Shown here: one piece after another, positions 47,161 through 56,355 of the stretch
How the letters are laid out: every line of letters begins with the position of its first letter
Position numbering within the stretch: the first letter of the stretch is position 1
Assembly: GCA_022385805.1 (NCBI GenBank)
Contig: MU277676.1
Span: 508,890-572,889, forward strand
Direction of reading: 5' to 3'
From: Pilatotrama ljubarskyi
Lineage: Eukaryota; Basidiomycota; Agaricomycetes; Polyporales; Polyporaceae
Length of the DNA stretch: 64,000 nucleotides
Notes under the pieces: generated by a model
Told to the model about the DNA's origin: nothing
Database searches by the model: none
What the model saw: the letters and a program-made list of their open reading frames with translations, nothing else
Position numbers and translations under genes: made by a program

Positions 47161-47367
47161 CTCTTGCCACATCCTGTGCCCGCGAGACTGAGGTATGCAT
47201 CCCTTTTATTCGTTCTAGATCTCGTACAAATGGCTGACATTACTGCAGACTTTTCCTACTCGATCTAGGTACAGAATATATAGCTCTTGCCACATCCTGT
47301 GCCCGCGAGACTGAGACTTTTCCTACTCGATCTAGGAACTCGCGGCGCTCTCGTATAACCTCCGAAA
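47026..47367 (+). mobile_element. Candidate LTR-like remnant
   Basis: A TG start (TGTTGAAGTAC) is preceded by GCGAC (47021-47025), and GCGAC recurs at 47368-47372, suggesting a 5-bp target duplication. The interior carries the leader repeat at 47161-47335 that matches the LTR architecture found elsewhere in this window. The right end reads CCGAAA and not CA, so the border is uncertain. Confidence 0.35.
47161..47335 (+). repeat. Tandem unspliced then spliced copy of a two-exon leader
   Basis: Exon A (47161-47192), a 56-nt GTATGC...GCTGACATTACTGCAG intron (47193-47248), exon B (47249-47268), a 15-base spacer GTACAGAATATATAG, then exon A (47284-47315) joined exactly to exon B (47316-47335) without the intron. 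Confidence 0.9.
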
Positions 47368-47372
47368 GCGAC

Positions 47373-48364
47373 CGGGGTGGAGATCGAGTTCTGCTTGTAC
47401 TAGTAGCTTCAATACTCAATATGACTACGTGAACCTCTCGCCAGGTCAGCCTTGATGTTTGAACGGCGGCCTTTAGAATGTCGTCTTTCAGTATGGAGAC
47501 TTCGTGTGGAGACTTCATAGCGATGCGGCACGGGGTTCGGGAGTCGGTTCTTCCATGCGAGCCATCCTGATTGAATGGAGTGGTACCCGAACAGCACTAT
47601 GATGGGCTGTGCCAGTGGTTGTCCGTACACAGCAGTGGGGAAGAACGAAAACAGATATTGACTACGATGCACACTTTCTCGGGCAAGGACCAAGATTGAG
47701 AAAAGCGCGAAAGAGCGCGGAATGCGTGTGACTTGAGCAGAGGGTCCGAGCCTTCCCCGGAAAGGGGGATTGCAACTTGATGAGCTCACGGTGGCACGCC
47801 GGGGACTCACGCTCACGACTACACTTCATGTTCATAGAATGTTGATACAAGATCCCCAAACAGAGGGGGCAGCGCATCTGTGTTGTGACGCCGGTATGCT
47901 GAGGCGAGGATGAAAGGCAGACGCGGTCACGTGTGTACGCGTCGTGCTCTCATGCAACCAAATCCCTACCCACACGCGTTGGGACCTTAGGCGGCCCGAC
48001 GTACTGCACTCCTTTTTTGGGTGCACAATAGAAGAGGCGGAAGGAAATGACTGAGTAAGAACTGTAAGCATACTAGTACATACGCCGCACCACGAGACGG
48101 CGGCTCTGGTTTCGGCGAGCGAGCTGTGGCCCGGCGTAGCCTCTCAGTGTGCGCATGTAGGGTGATTCACATTTTCCCAATCATGAGACAACGAGCAATA
48201 TGACCTGCCTCTATGTATATGTGTACTCACAGACAGTAAGTCCGCAGACCACAGTTGTCTTGCGAGTCCACCAGAACATCCGCGTCTGAGTTACCGGACA
48301 GGATAACGTTTGGCGGCTCTGGTGCCACGGCCGCGTTGATTACCACGGCAGTCTCGATGAACGG
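47373..48364. other. No gene seen
   Basis: About 1 kb of single-copy-looking DNA with short minus-strand ORFs; none recognised. Confidence 0.4.
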
Positions 48365-48369
48365 CTCTG
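48365..48369. repeat. Target-site duplication (CTCTG), 3' side of copia
   Basis: CTCTG directly abuts TGTTAGATC, and the same five bases follow the opposite LTR end at 56616-56620. Confidence 0.9.
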
Positions 48370-48694
48370 TGTTAGATCCTGGATGCCTGTCAGACGAAGC
48401 TCAGATGGATGTGAACCAACTGTATNNNNNNNNNNNNNNNNNNNNNNNNNNNNNNNNNNNNNNNNNNNNNNNNNNNNNNNNNNNNNNNNNNNNNNNNNNN
48501 NNNNNNNNNNNNNNNNNNNNNNNNNNNNNNNNNNNNNNNNNNNNNNNNNNNNNNNNNNNNNNNNNNNNNNNNNNNNNNNNNNNNNNNNNNNNNNNNNNNN
48601 NNNNNNNNNNNNNNNNNNNNNNNNNNNNNNNNNNNNNNNNGTCTATGCCCTCGTGCGTTGTACCGAGTAGTACCCGAGATAACGGACTCGAACA
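48370..48694 (-). repeat. 3' LTR of the copia element (contains an assembly gap)
   Basis: Begins TGTTAGATC and ends CTCGAACA on the plus strand, matching the 5' LTR at both ends; the middle is unsequenced. Confidence 0.88.
48426..48640. other. Assembly gap (215 N)
   Basis: A run of N inside the 3' LTR, over the region that in the 5' LTR holds the tandem leader repeat. Confidence 0.99.
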
Positions 48695-48703
48695 CTCCTC
48701 CTC
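48695..48703 (-). promoter_or_regulatory. Polypurine tract for plus-strand priming
   Basis: GAGGAGGAG on the element strand, immediately 5' of the 3' LTR, where LTR elements prime plus-strand DNA. Confidence 0.7.
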
Positions 48704-48898
48704 GACGAGGAGATCAACGCAGGGACGAAGGAGCGAACTATTGTAAGGAGCGTGTGCGTATGGGTAGGATGCGACAGACGTGGCATGAGCGTGAATGGAA
48801 AAGGGAGCACGAAATAGGCATGAGAGCGAAAACAGGAAGCAACGAGACAGGAAACTCCTCCTCGACGGCGAGACCACGCGAGAACTCCTCCTGGCGCG

Positions 48899-49668
48899 CT
48901 AGCGCAGACCGAGGCATCCGCGGAATATGCTGAACTTCGGCCCGGGAAGGGGCTTGGTGAAGATGTCGGCGACGTTGTCGTCAGTCGGGAGCCAGTGGAC
49001 GTGGAGTTGGTCGGTGGAGACGTAGTCCCGAATGATGTGGTACTTAATGTCGATGTGTTTAGTCTTCGAGTGGTGGGTCAGGTCGCCCGTGAGTGAGATC
49101 GCGCTGTTGTTGTCCACTGCTAGCGGAGTGGGACGGGATTGGGCATGGCCGATGGACACCAGGACACTGCGCAGCCAGACAGCCTCCTTGGATGCTTCGG
49201 AGGCGGCGACATACTCAGCTTCGGTGGTGGAGTCGGAAGCGCCGCCCTGCTTACAGGCAGCCCAAGAAACCATGCCAGATCCGAGCGAGAAGCAGTAACC
49301 GCCGATGGAGCGGCGCGAGTCGACACAACGAGCGTGATTAGAATCCGTGTAGCCAAGCAGGAAGGCGGGTCGTGAGCCACCAAGATGGAGGGCAAGAGTC
49401 CGAGTGCCTTTCAAGTAGCGTACAACGCGCTTTGCTGCCTCCCAGTGCGCGCGGCCGTAACAGTCGAGAAACTGAGAAAGTTGTTGGACGGCGAAGGCGA
49501 TGTCTGGGCGGGAGCCGACAGCGATGTAGTTGAGACTCCCGACGAGTGCGCAGTAAGGCCATGATTGGGCGGCGAGCTTCTCGTCATCGGTCTTGGGGGA
49601 ATGCTCCTTGCGGGAGAGATTGACGTCTGTCTCCATCGGGGTGACGACTGGATGGGCGTCGGCGAGGC
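48899..49668 (-). pseudogene. Copia RT C-terminus and RNase H fragment
   Basis: From the nested LTR border the frame reads GLADAHPVVTPMETDVNLS, then the copia hallmarks YCALVGSLNYIAVGSRPDIAFAVQQLS, WEAAKRVVRYLKGT and the RNase H block GYTDSNHARCVDSRRSIGGY, SDSTTEAEYVAASEA, KHIDIKYHIIRDYV and NVADIFTKPLP. It ends at the native stop at 48899. RNase H removes the RNA strand during reverse transcription. The fragment is open but cut off from the rest of pol by the LTR at 49674-50229. Confidence 0.88.
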
Positions 49669-49673
49669 CGAAC

Positions 49674-50229
49674 TGATGAACTCTGAACCTGGAAGGCTGT
49701 AAGCCGCACAACAAGAGGTCTTCAGTCTGTGAGAGAACGACTATGATTGCATAGTACTGTACCTGTAAGCCGCACAACAAGAGGCTACAAGTACTAGTAA
49801 GTAACATGTAAGGAAGGCATAAGTAATGAGGGACTTACTCTTCAGTCTGTGAGAGAACGACTGAAGAGCAGAGGCCTGCAGAGTCCTCCTTATATACTAC
49901 AGTAGGAGGACGATGAGTAAGCATAAAGAAGAGAGCATGTGACGTCCAGAGGACGCTGACTGAGCGATGAGTAAGGGAGCATAATCGACTATGAGTCAAA
50001 GAGTCCTAGGCTGAGTAATGCTACCTGTCCAGACATGTCTAGAATAGTCTGGAGCATCGCAGAACGTACCAGAAACCATATGGAGGGATGGCAGAATGCC
50101 GAGTAAGTACAGAACAAAAGAATGTACGTATATGGTAGGTAGGAAAGTCCATGCCTGCGTATGGTAGACGCGAGGCCACTAGCACTGCCACTCCCGGTCC
50201 GGCACAGCCGTCAACACGGAAGTTCAACA
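49674..50229 (-). mobile_element. Nested solo LTR 2 (556 bp)
   Basis: Starts TGATGAACTC and ends AGTTCAACA on the plus strand, with perfect CGAAC duplications at 49669-49673 and 50230-50234. The LTR is on the minus strand: a TATA box (GTATATAAGG, about 49890-49899) precedes the leader repeat. Confidence 0.9.
49697..49860 (-). repeat. Tandem unspliced/spliced leader in solo LTR 2
   Basis: Minus strand order: exon A (49860-49839), 54-nt intron GTAAGT...TTGTAG (49838-49785), exon B (49784-49763), 22-base spacer GTACAG...CATAG (49762-49741), exon A (49740-49719) fused exactly to exon B (49718-49697). Confidence 0.92.
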
Positions 50230-50234
50230 CGAAC

Positions 50235-50297
50235 TGGGACACGACGCGGTCGATGAGGGCCGTCTGGGAGATGCGCGCGGTGCGGGAGTCGCGGTCG
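50235..50297 (-). pseudogene. Short copia RT segment between two nested LTRs
   Basis: DRDSRTARISQTALIDRVVSQ on the minus strand is the RT stretch that normally follows the FCIGISIER block and precedes FGLADAHPV; it is stranded between solo LTRs 1 and 2. Confidence 0.8.
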
Positions 50298-50302
50298 TGT
50301 TC

Positions 50303-51055
50303 TGTCGTGGAGGCCCGGGGACACGGGACGACAGCAGAACCGACCCGCTTACAGGGGTGGCGCTGGCCCATGCCGGGTCCGTGCAGGGACGGCGACGGGG
50401 AGGTGAGTGAGGAGGGAGAGGAGGGCTTACAGGGCAGAGGCACCCTTAGCCACCCCCAACAGAGGTCTGGGGGCGCAACAGGGGCATGCCGGGGAACTTG
50501 CCTCAAAGAGGCCAAGGAGGAGGCCGGCGCTGGAGGCCAAAGCTGTCCCCAATGACTTAAGTATATTGACTTGTGAAGCTAGTACAAGATGCGCTTACCT
50601 GTCCCCAATGACTTAAGAGGTCGAGATGGGAAACAGGTGCAAAGTCTACCCTACTTATATACTGTAGCTAGTGCGCACAGACCAGGTGCCTGTTTGTACG
50701 TGTTTGGCACCAGAGGTAAGTATGAAGCATGTTACCAATGACCATGTGACCTATAGCTAGACAAATACCTATGACGTCCTTCAGGGCTGCTATGGTAATC
50801 GTAATGACTGTAAATGACGTAGGGTCGTGACATGAGGCGTATGACGAAGGTCCGGTGATACCGGAGGGCAGGGCGCTGGTATGGGCGCTTAGAAGAGGTG
50901 GACTGGGGGTGTGATGGGGAGAGGGCGCCGTGTAGGGCGCCTAAGGAGGTGAGGGAGGCGGATGCTGAGGTGCCAGGGTGTGCCGCTGTGTCAGGGGTAG
51001 GATCTGGAGGGCGTAGGCGGAGCCTTGGAGGGGAGGCGCTGGTGCCTCCACGACA
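50303..51055 (-). mobile_element. Nested solo LTR 1 (753 bp)
   Basis: Ends form a 12-base perfect inverted repeat (TGTCGTGGAGGC / GCCTCCACGACA). Flanks are TGTTC (50298-50302) and CGTTC (51056-51060), a 5-bp duplication with one CpG-type C to T change. TG...CA ends with a 5-bp duplication favour an LTR over a DNA transposon. A minus-strand TATA box (GTATATAAGT, about 50654-50663) agrees. Confidence 0.78.
50543..50617 (-). repeat. Partial unspliced/spliced leader in solo LTR 1
   Basis: A 19-base unit ending GGGGACAG (50617-50599) is followed by a donor-like GTAAGC and 37 bases. The same unit then returns (50561-50543), joined to CTTTGGCC. Splicing the first copy at GTAAGC to the second ACAG would recreate the second copy's junction. 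Confidence 0.75.
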
Positions 51056-51060
51056 CGTTC

Positions 51061-52224
51061 GATGGAGATCCCAATGCAGAATCGAGCTTCGCCTAGGTCC
51101 GAGATAGTCCAAGCACGGCGAAGATCAGCCTTGAAGCGGTCGCCAGCAGCGGGAGAACTCGCGATCATGAGGAAATTGTCGACATGGACGCCAGTGATCA
51201 CTGTGCCCTCGGCGGTAGTCCGGTGATACAGACAGTACTCACTGGGGACGCGTTCGAAGCCGACGGAGACCAAGTGCTCGTGCATTGTGCGATTCCAGGT
51301 GCAACCGCCTTGAGGCATGCCGTACAGACCCTTGCGCAGCTCCCAGACCCAGTCCTCGCGGCCCGGAACCTCAAAGCCTCGGGGCTGCTCCATGTAGCAG
51401 ATCTCGTTGGCAGGCAGAGCACCGTAGAGAAAAGCGGTTTTGACGTCAATCTGCAAGAGGAGCCAGCCCAGCGCAGCAGCTAAGTGAACGAGGACGCGGA
51501 AGGACTCGAGATGCATGGTCGGAGACATCGTAGAGTAGTAGTCCTGGCCCCAGACGGCCTCATATCCCTTACAGACCCAGCGTGCTTTGAAACGAACCGG
51601 GTTGCCGTGCTCGTCGCGTTTAAGGCGAAAGACCAGCTTTCCGTGCATGACTCAGCGAGTGCCAGGGACAGAGCTGCGTGGGATGAGGTTGTAGACGTTG
51701 AGATCCTTGATGGAAGCAAACTCCTCCTCCAGAGCCTTGCGCCAGTCAGTGGCAAAGGGGCTGGCAAGAGCGTCTTTCAGGGAGGTGGGATCGCCGTCGT
51801 AACAGCTGTTGAGTTGAAGAGTGGCCGCCAGAGCAAGGTCGAGATCCGTCCAGTTAGCCAGATCACTCTCAATGCGCTCCTCCTGGTGCTCGATGCGTGC
51901 AGCGGCAACACGGGCAGCGCTGGCGCGACAGTCGGCAATGGCGCGCTCGAGCGCGGACACCCAGGGAAGATCGTCGGCGAGAGCGCGACGTTCGGTGGGT
52001 TGCCGAGTGCGCGCGGAGGTGCGAGGGCCAGGGGCAGCAGGGGAGGGAGGGACGTCAGCCACAGACAACACGGTCACATGATCGTGCACAGGCGCGACGG
52101 GAGCGGCAGGCACCGGCGCGGGAACGAAGGACGCGACGGGACTCGCGGCGGGAAGGAGGGAAGGTGGAGGTGGCGGCGCGGTGTGTAGAACAGTAGGGGT
52201 AAAAGGGGGATCAGCAGGCCACAT
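51061..52224 (-). pseudogene. Copia reverse transcriptase fragment, damaged
   Basis: On the minus strand: a Pro/Ala linker, DLPWVSALERAIAD, WRKALEEEFASI, then TGA at about 51658-51660 where Arg is expected. It resumes with MHGKLVFRLKRDEHGNP, FKARWVCKGYEAVWGQDY, LLLQIDVKTAFLYG, GLYGMPQGG and EARFCIGISIE. The polymerase active-site motif reads VHVDNFLM, with the second catalytic Asp of VDD replaced by Asn. Both the stop and this change abolish activity. Confidence 0.88.
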
Positions 52225-54717
52225 CAGGAATCACGTCGGGGTCCAGGGGGATCATATGGACGCACGTGGCTGGATGGAGAGATGGAGACAACCCCCCATC
52301 ATATGGAGACGCCCGGCCTCCATCACGCTGTAGATGTTGCTTTCCCACGCCCTTCCCGGACGACGCACTCCTCGCGCTCTCCCCGATTTGCTTCAAAATT
52401 TTTACAAGCGGGCTTGGGCTGAGCCAAGGTGCATGTATAGGTACTTTCCGGAGCAGTACGTGAGTGGACGTCAACGAGATGGAGAACGAGTCTCCAGATG
52501 GAGGCACCCGGAGCCATGGATCCGGCGTCTCCGTCTGGAGGTTTCGGCGTTTCCTGATGCAGGGGACGACAAGGTCGTCGGAGGGCACCGAGATAGAAGA
52601 AGATGTAGAGGGGGGAGAAGGGACGGAGGTAATGGAAGGGACAGCAGGAGTAGGAGGCGCGGCGGACGACTCGTGGGATTCAATAAAAGAGACATGGAAG
52701 GAAGCGATGACACGGTGAGTGGGGGGGTGGTAACAACAATAGGTCTTAGAATTGGAACCGTAACCGATAAGAATGCATTCGAGAGAGCGAGCGCGAAGTT
52801 TCGGATTGTGGGTGTTAATATGTACGAAGGCGCGGGAACCGATTTCCCGAAGGTGACGCAGGGAGGGAGGTGTACCGAACCAAGCTTCGTAAGGGGTAAT
52901 ACCACGAGGGAGAGAAGAGGACAGAGTACGGTTAGAGAGGTAGCACGCGGTGACGTAGAACTCGTCCCAGCGGTTCTCCGGAACGTTGGAGGCGAGGCGC
53001 ATGGCGCGGGACTTCCCAAGGTACGTGCGATGCGCGTGTTCGACTTTTCCGTTATGAGCGGAAGTGTACGGCGCAGTGAGCTCGAAGTGAATCCCAAGCT
53101 CTGCGCAGACGGCGACGATTTCGTTGGTCTTGCACTCGCCGTTGTCGGTGACAACGCGCCGGATGGGGCAGCCCTCAGCACGACGCGCAATGAGGAAGGA
53201 GCGAAGTTGCACCGAGCAGGCGTCCTTGGACGAAACCGGGAAGGACCAGCCGTACGAGGAGAAATCATCGATAATGTCCAGCGAGCAGATGTTGCCGCTG
53301 GCGGAACGAGTACACTGATCACCGGTCGCGTCTATGAAGAACACCCCTCCGCGCTCTGAGCTCCTAACCCCCTCCCTGACCTTAGGCACAGGCGAGCGAG
53401 TCTGCTTGCCCATGATGCAATGGTCACATTTTGGCGGGAGGACGGAGAGATTAACAGGCGTACCGGAGGTGCGGACCTGAGAGGCGACGGTGTGCGTCGC
53501 GCGGTAGTTCGCGTGGCCGAGGCGGCGGTGCCACGTCTCGAGAGTGGGGACCGCAGAGACGGCGAGCGCAGACGCAACAGTAGGAGGCGCACCAGAGAGC
53601 GAGTACAAGCCACGACCGACGCGGGAGCCAGTGAAGAAGGCAGCACCACTGCGGTGACGGAGGGTCACACCAGAGGCAGTGAAACCGACAGTGTACCCGT
53701 GAGGGCCGTTGCACAGTGCACGGACCGAGATGAGACGCACAGAGGCAGCGGGGACATAGAGTGCATGGTCGAGAACGAGGTGCTTGCCGCGACCCAGGGA
53801 GAGGCGAATCTTCCCGATGCCAGTGGCGTAGATCACGCTGCCGTTAACGCCGCGGATGCCGCGGGGAGGGATAGAGACGAGCTCGGCGAAGTCAGAGCGC
53901 ACGGGGCTGATGTGGGTGGAGGCGCCAGAGTCGAAGAGGAAAGGGTCGACGGAGGCGGTACCAGCAGAGTAAGCGACGTCCCAGACAGCGGAGGCACAGA
54001 GAGGACCAGTCACAGCGAGATATGCCTCGTACGCAGTGTCGCCGTGAGCATCCAGCGCAGATAGCCACTCAACAGGGATGGCGTCGGAGGGGAGCGGAGC
54101 GGGAGAGTCATCAAGGACCTCGACAATAGACGCCGCAGAGTGAGCGGCCTCAGGAGCAGTGGCGGCAGCGGGAGCGACGGCGGACAAGTAGTAGGCCTTG
54201 CCCGAAGCATCGAAGAGCTTCTTGGGCGCGCCGGGGGGAGGCGCAGAGGAGCCGGGGCGACCGGCGCGACGGGCAGCGATGCGCGCCTCGACTTCGGCAC
54301 GGCGGTTCTCCATGGCGCCGCCGGGCTGGAAACAATCGGCGGTGACATGACCATTGCGCTTACAGTTGCTGCAGTGCTTCGGAGTGCGTGCGCCAGGGCG
54401 ATGGGGCTGGGCGGACATGGCGACATCGGTGCTGAGACCGGAGGACGTCTTGCCGTCATCGCGAAGGGCCTGCTCGAGCTCAATGCGCTTGATGATATCA
54501 GCGACAGCGTATGGGACGGTGGTGGTCGCGCGAGAGAGCGAGTCAGCAACAGTGCGTTGTAGCTCGGGAAGGGAATCGCGCATCATGTGCAGAAGAGCGA
54601 CCTTGCCGAGGGATTCGTCGTCGAGGGGGCCCATAGCGATAATCTGGCGACACACGGTGACACACTGGTGAGCCTGAGGAACAAGAGCCTTCGCGCCGTC
54701 GAAGCGGAGCTTAAGCA
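52211..54717 (-). pseudogene. Copia gag C-terminus, protease and integrase
   Basis: The minus-strand frame continues gag after solo LTR 3 (LLKLRFDGAKALVP), then the zinc knuckle CSNCKRNGHVTADC. The protease active site is FLFDSGASTHISP (about 53.93 kb), and the pre-integrase zinc region is WHRRLGHANYRA...CDHCIMGKQT. The integrase core is FFIDATGD, VTDNGEC and HNGKVEHAHRT, supplying D, D and E. It ends at 52211 out of frame with the RT part, so a frame change near 52.2-52.5 kb separates integrase from RT. Confidence 0.9.
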
Positions 54718-54722
54718 GATCG
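54718..54722. repeat. Target duplication GATCG of solo LTR 3 (left)
   Basis: GATCG abuts the LTR start TGTTAGGGACG and is repeated at 55636-55640. Confidence 0.9.
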
Positions 54723-54749
54723 TGTTAGGGACGTGCTGAGCTGAAGTCC

Positions 54750-54875
54750 GAAAACCCGAAAAACGCGGGGGTTATTCGCGAAACACCGAAAATGCGGTGG
54801 TTAACCGCCAAGCCCTGAAAACGCGGGGGTTATCGGAGCTAAACCCCGAAAATGCGGGGGTTAACTCCGGCGGTA
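54750..54875. repeat. Degenerate short-repeat block in solo LTR 3
   Basis: About five units of the form CCGAAAATGCGGGGGTTA with variable spacers; related to the block at 55320-55605. Confidence 0.7.
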
Positions 54876-55319
54876 CATAGGTCCGGAGTTCGGGATTTCG
54901 GGGGTAGTTCGAGAAGCAAGACAACTCAGTGAAGGGAGGACTTTGGCGAGGCTATTGGCAACGCCCTGGGACCTGATCCGTTGTCCTCTATTTCAGAAGT
55001 CCGGGGCATAGGCCCCGGGACTTAGAGCAATGCTGGTCGGAGGTCCGGGGGCTCGGGGGTACGGAAGTTCGGGGGTTGACAAGTAGATGGATTGGGGAAG
55101 TGTAGCGAGAGTGTAACAAGGATGTAAAGGAGGATGTAACGAGATATTCGAGCTGAGTAACTACAATGGCCCAGCTCAGTATATATAGTAAGTAAGCCTA
55201 TTGTGAATGAAGACAATAAGAGGCATACGGAAAGGGAGTTCCGAAGGTGAAGACAATAGAGCTATTGTATGGGAATATCAAATAGGGATGGCGCAATCTG
55301 AAACATGTGCAACAAGGAA

Positions 55320-55605
55320 GGATTCCGGGGGTTCGGGGGTTCGGAGGTAAGTCCCGGAAATGCGGAGGTAAGTCCCGGAAAACGCGGTGGTTGAAGTACC
55401 GGAAAACGCGGTGGTTAAGTATCAGAAAAGCGGAGGTTAAGTAGTGGAAAACGCGGTGGTTGAATACCGGAAAATGCGGTAGTTAAGTACCGGAAAATGT
55501 GGGGGTTAAGCCCCGGAAAAAGCGGTAGTTAAATACCGGAAAAAGCGGGAGTTAAGTCCCGGAAAAGCGGAGGTTAAAATACCGAAAAATGCGGAGGTAA
55601 AGTGA
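55320..55605. repeat. Minisatellite of about 18-24 bp units in solo LTR 3
   Basis: About a dozen variants of GGAAAACGCGGTGGTTAAGT in tandem, with changes at fixed positions (CGGTGG, CGGAGG, CGGTAG, TGGGGG). Confidence 0.8.
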
Positions 55606-55640
55606 AGTGAAGAGATAGTCGCACGGGTCGTAACAGATCG

Positions 55641-56158
55641 CGAAGAAGAAGAACCTGGGCATGAGGCCTGCGATTGAGGTGGCGATCGTGAAGGAAGACC
55701 CAGAGAGCGGACACGGAAGTGATCGCAGAGATATGCTCGCGCTCGTTGTCAGAGCATTGGAGACGGATGAAGGAAAGGACGTGGTGGTTGTTCTGGGTCC
55801 ACGCCCGGGCACTTTTAGTGCGAGTGGCGCGATCGGGGCAGACGGAACCGGCGTCGAGGTACTCCTCGAGATCACCGCAGACGGACAGGATGTCACGGAC
55901 GCGGCGAGCCCACGGGCGATAGTTGCCCAGCGTGAGGTCGAGGAGGTCGTCGGCGGCGAACTTGCTGAGGAGGTTCGCGGGGATCTGCGACTTGGTGATC
56001 GGGTCGGGATCGAGATCGGCCACAGCGGCGCCGGCGGGAGCAGACGCCGGTGCCGTGGGGAAGGAGCCTGGGGTCCCCGTGGGGGTGGCGCCCGGCGAAC
56101 GAACCGAAGAACCCATGGCGTCAGCCAGATTGTACGAGGCGTCGCCTCCAGGTGACAT
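55641..56158 (-). pseudogene. Copia gag N-terminus, cut by solo LTR 3
   Basis: ATG 56158 opens MSPGGDASYNLADAMGSS and continues through LTLGNYRPWARRVRDIL, WTQNNHHVLSFIRLQC and SALWVFLHDRHLNRR to the insertion point. The frame on both sides of the LTR plus duplication is the same, so gag was open before the insertion. Confidence 0.85.
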
Positions 56159-56344
56159 GTTGAAAATGTGAAGGGAGAAGAAAACGAACCGTCCGCCGAC
56201 GGGGGAGAGCATCGAGAGCGACGGCAAGAGGGAGATGGGCGGGGCAACAAATGCAGGGAAACGCGGAAAGGCACAAGTCTGTGGGTGCGGGGTTCACGGC
56301 GTCTTGGCGAGCAGGGTGTTTGATCTCCGGGGATCAAACCAAAA

Positions 56345-56355
56345 GGCTCATAACC
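56345..56355 (-). promoter_or_regulatory. Primer-binding site matching the anticodon arm of initiator tRNA-Met
   Basis: GGTTATGAGCC directly follows the 5' LTR on the element strand. Its complement GGCTCATAACC is the anticodon stem-loop of fungal initiator tRNA-Met (anticodon CAT), the half-tRNA type of priming known from Drosophila copia. Confidence 0.75.

Larger units (their letters stand above)
54723..55635 (-). mobile_element. Nested solo LTR 3 (913 bp)
   Basis: TGTTAGGGACG...GGGTCGTAACA with perfect GATCG duplications on both sides, inserted in gag. A minus-strand TATATATA followed 25-30 bases later by TTACTCAG suggests the promoter. It carries two blocks of degenerate short repeats. 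Confidence 0.9.

Noticed and set aside
47409..47816. Minus-strand ORF downstream of the 47.2-kb leader repeat
   Set aside because: No recognisable protein and no supporting splice signals.
50303..51055. DNA transposon with 12-bp terminal inverted repeats
   Set aside because: The ends are TG...CA, the duplication is 5 bp, and a TATA box plus leader-like repeat lie inside; a solo LTR explains all of this better.
51484..52188. Plus-strand 234-codon ORF
   Set aside because: Antisense to the copia RT region.
52334..54064. Long plus-strand ORFs (e.g. 52334-53359, 53420-54064)
   Set aside because: Shadows of the copia gag-pol frame on the opposite strand; no recognisable content.
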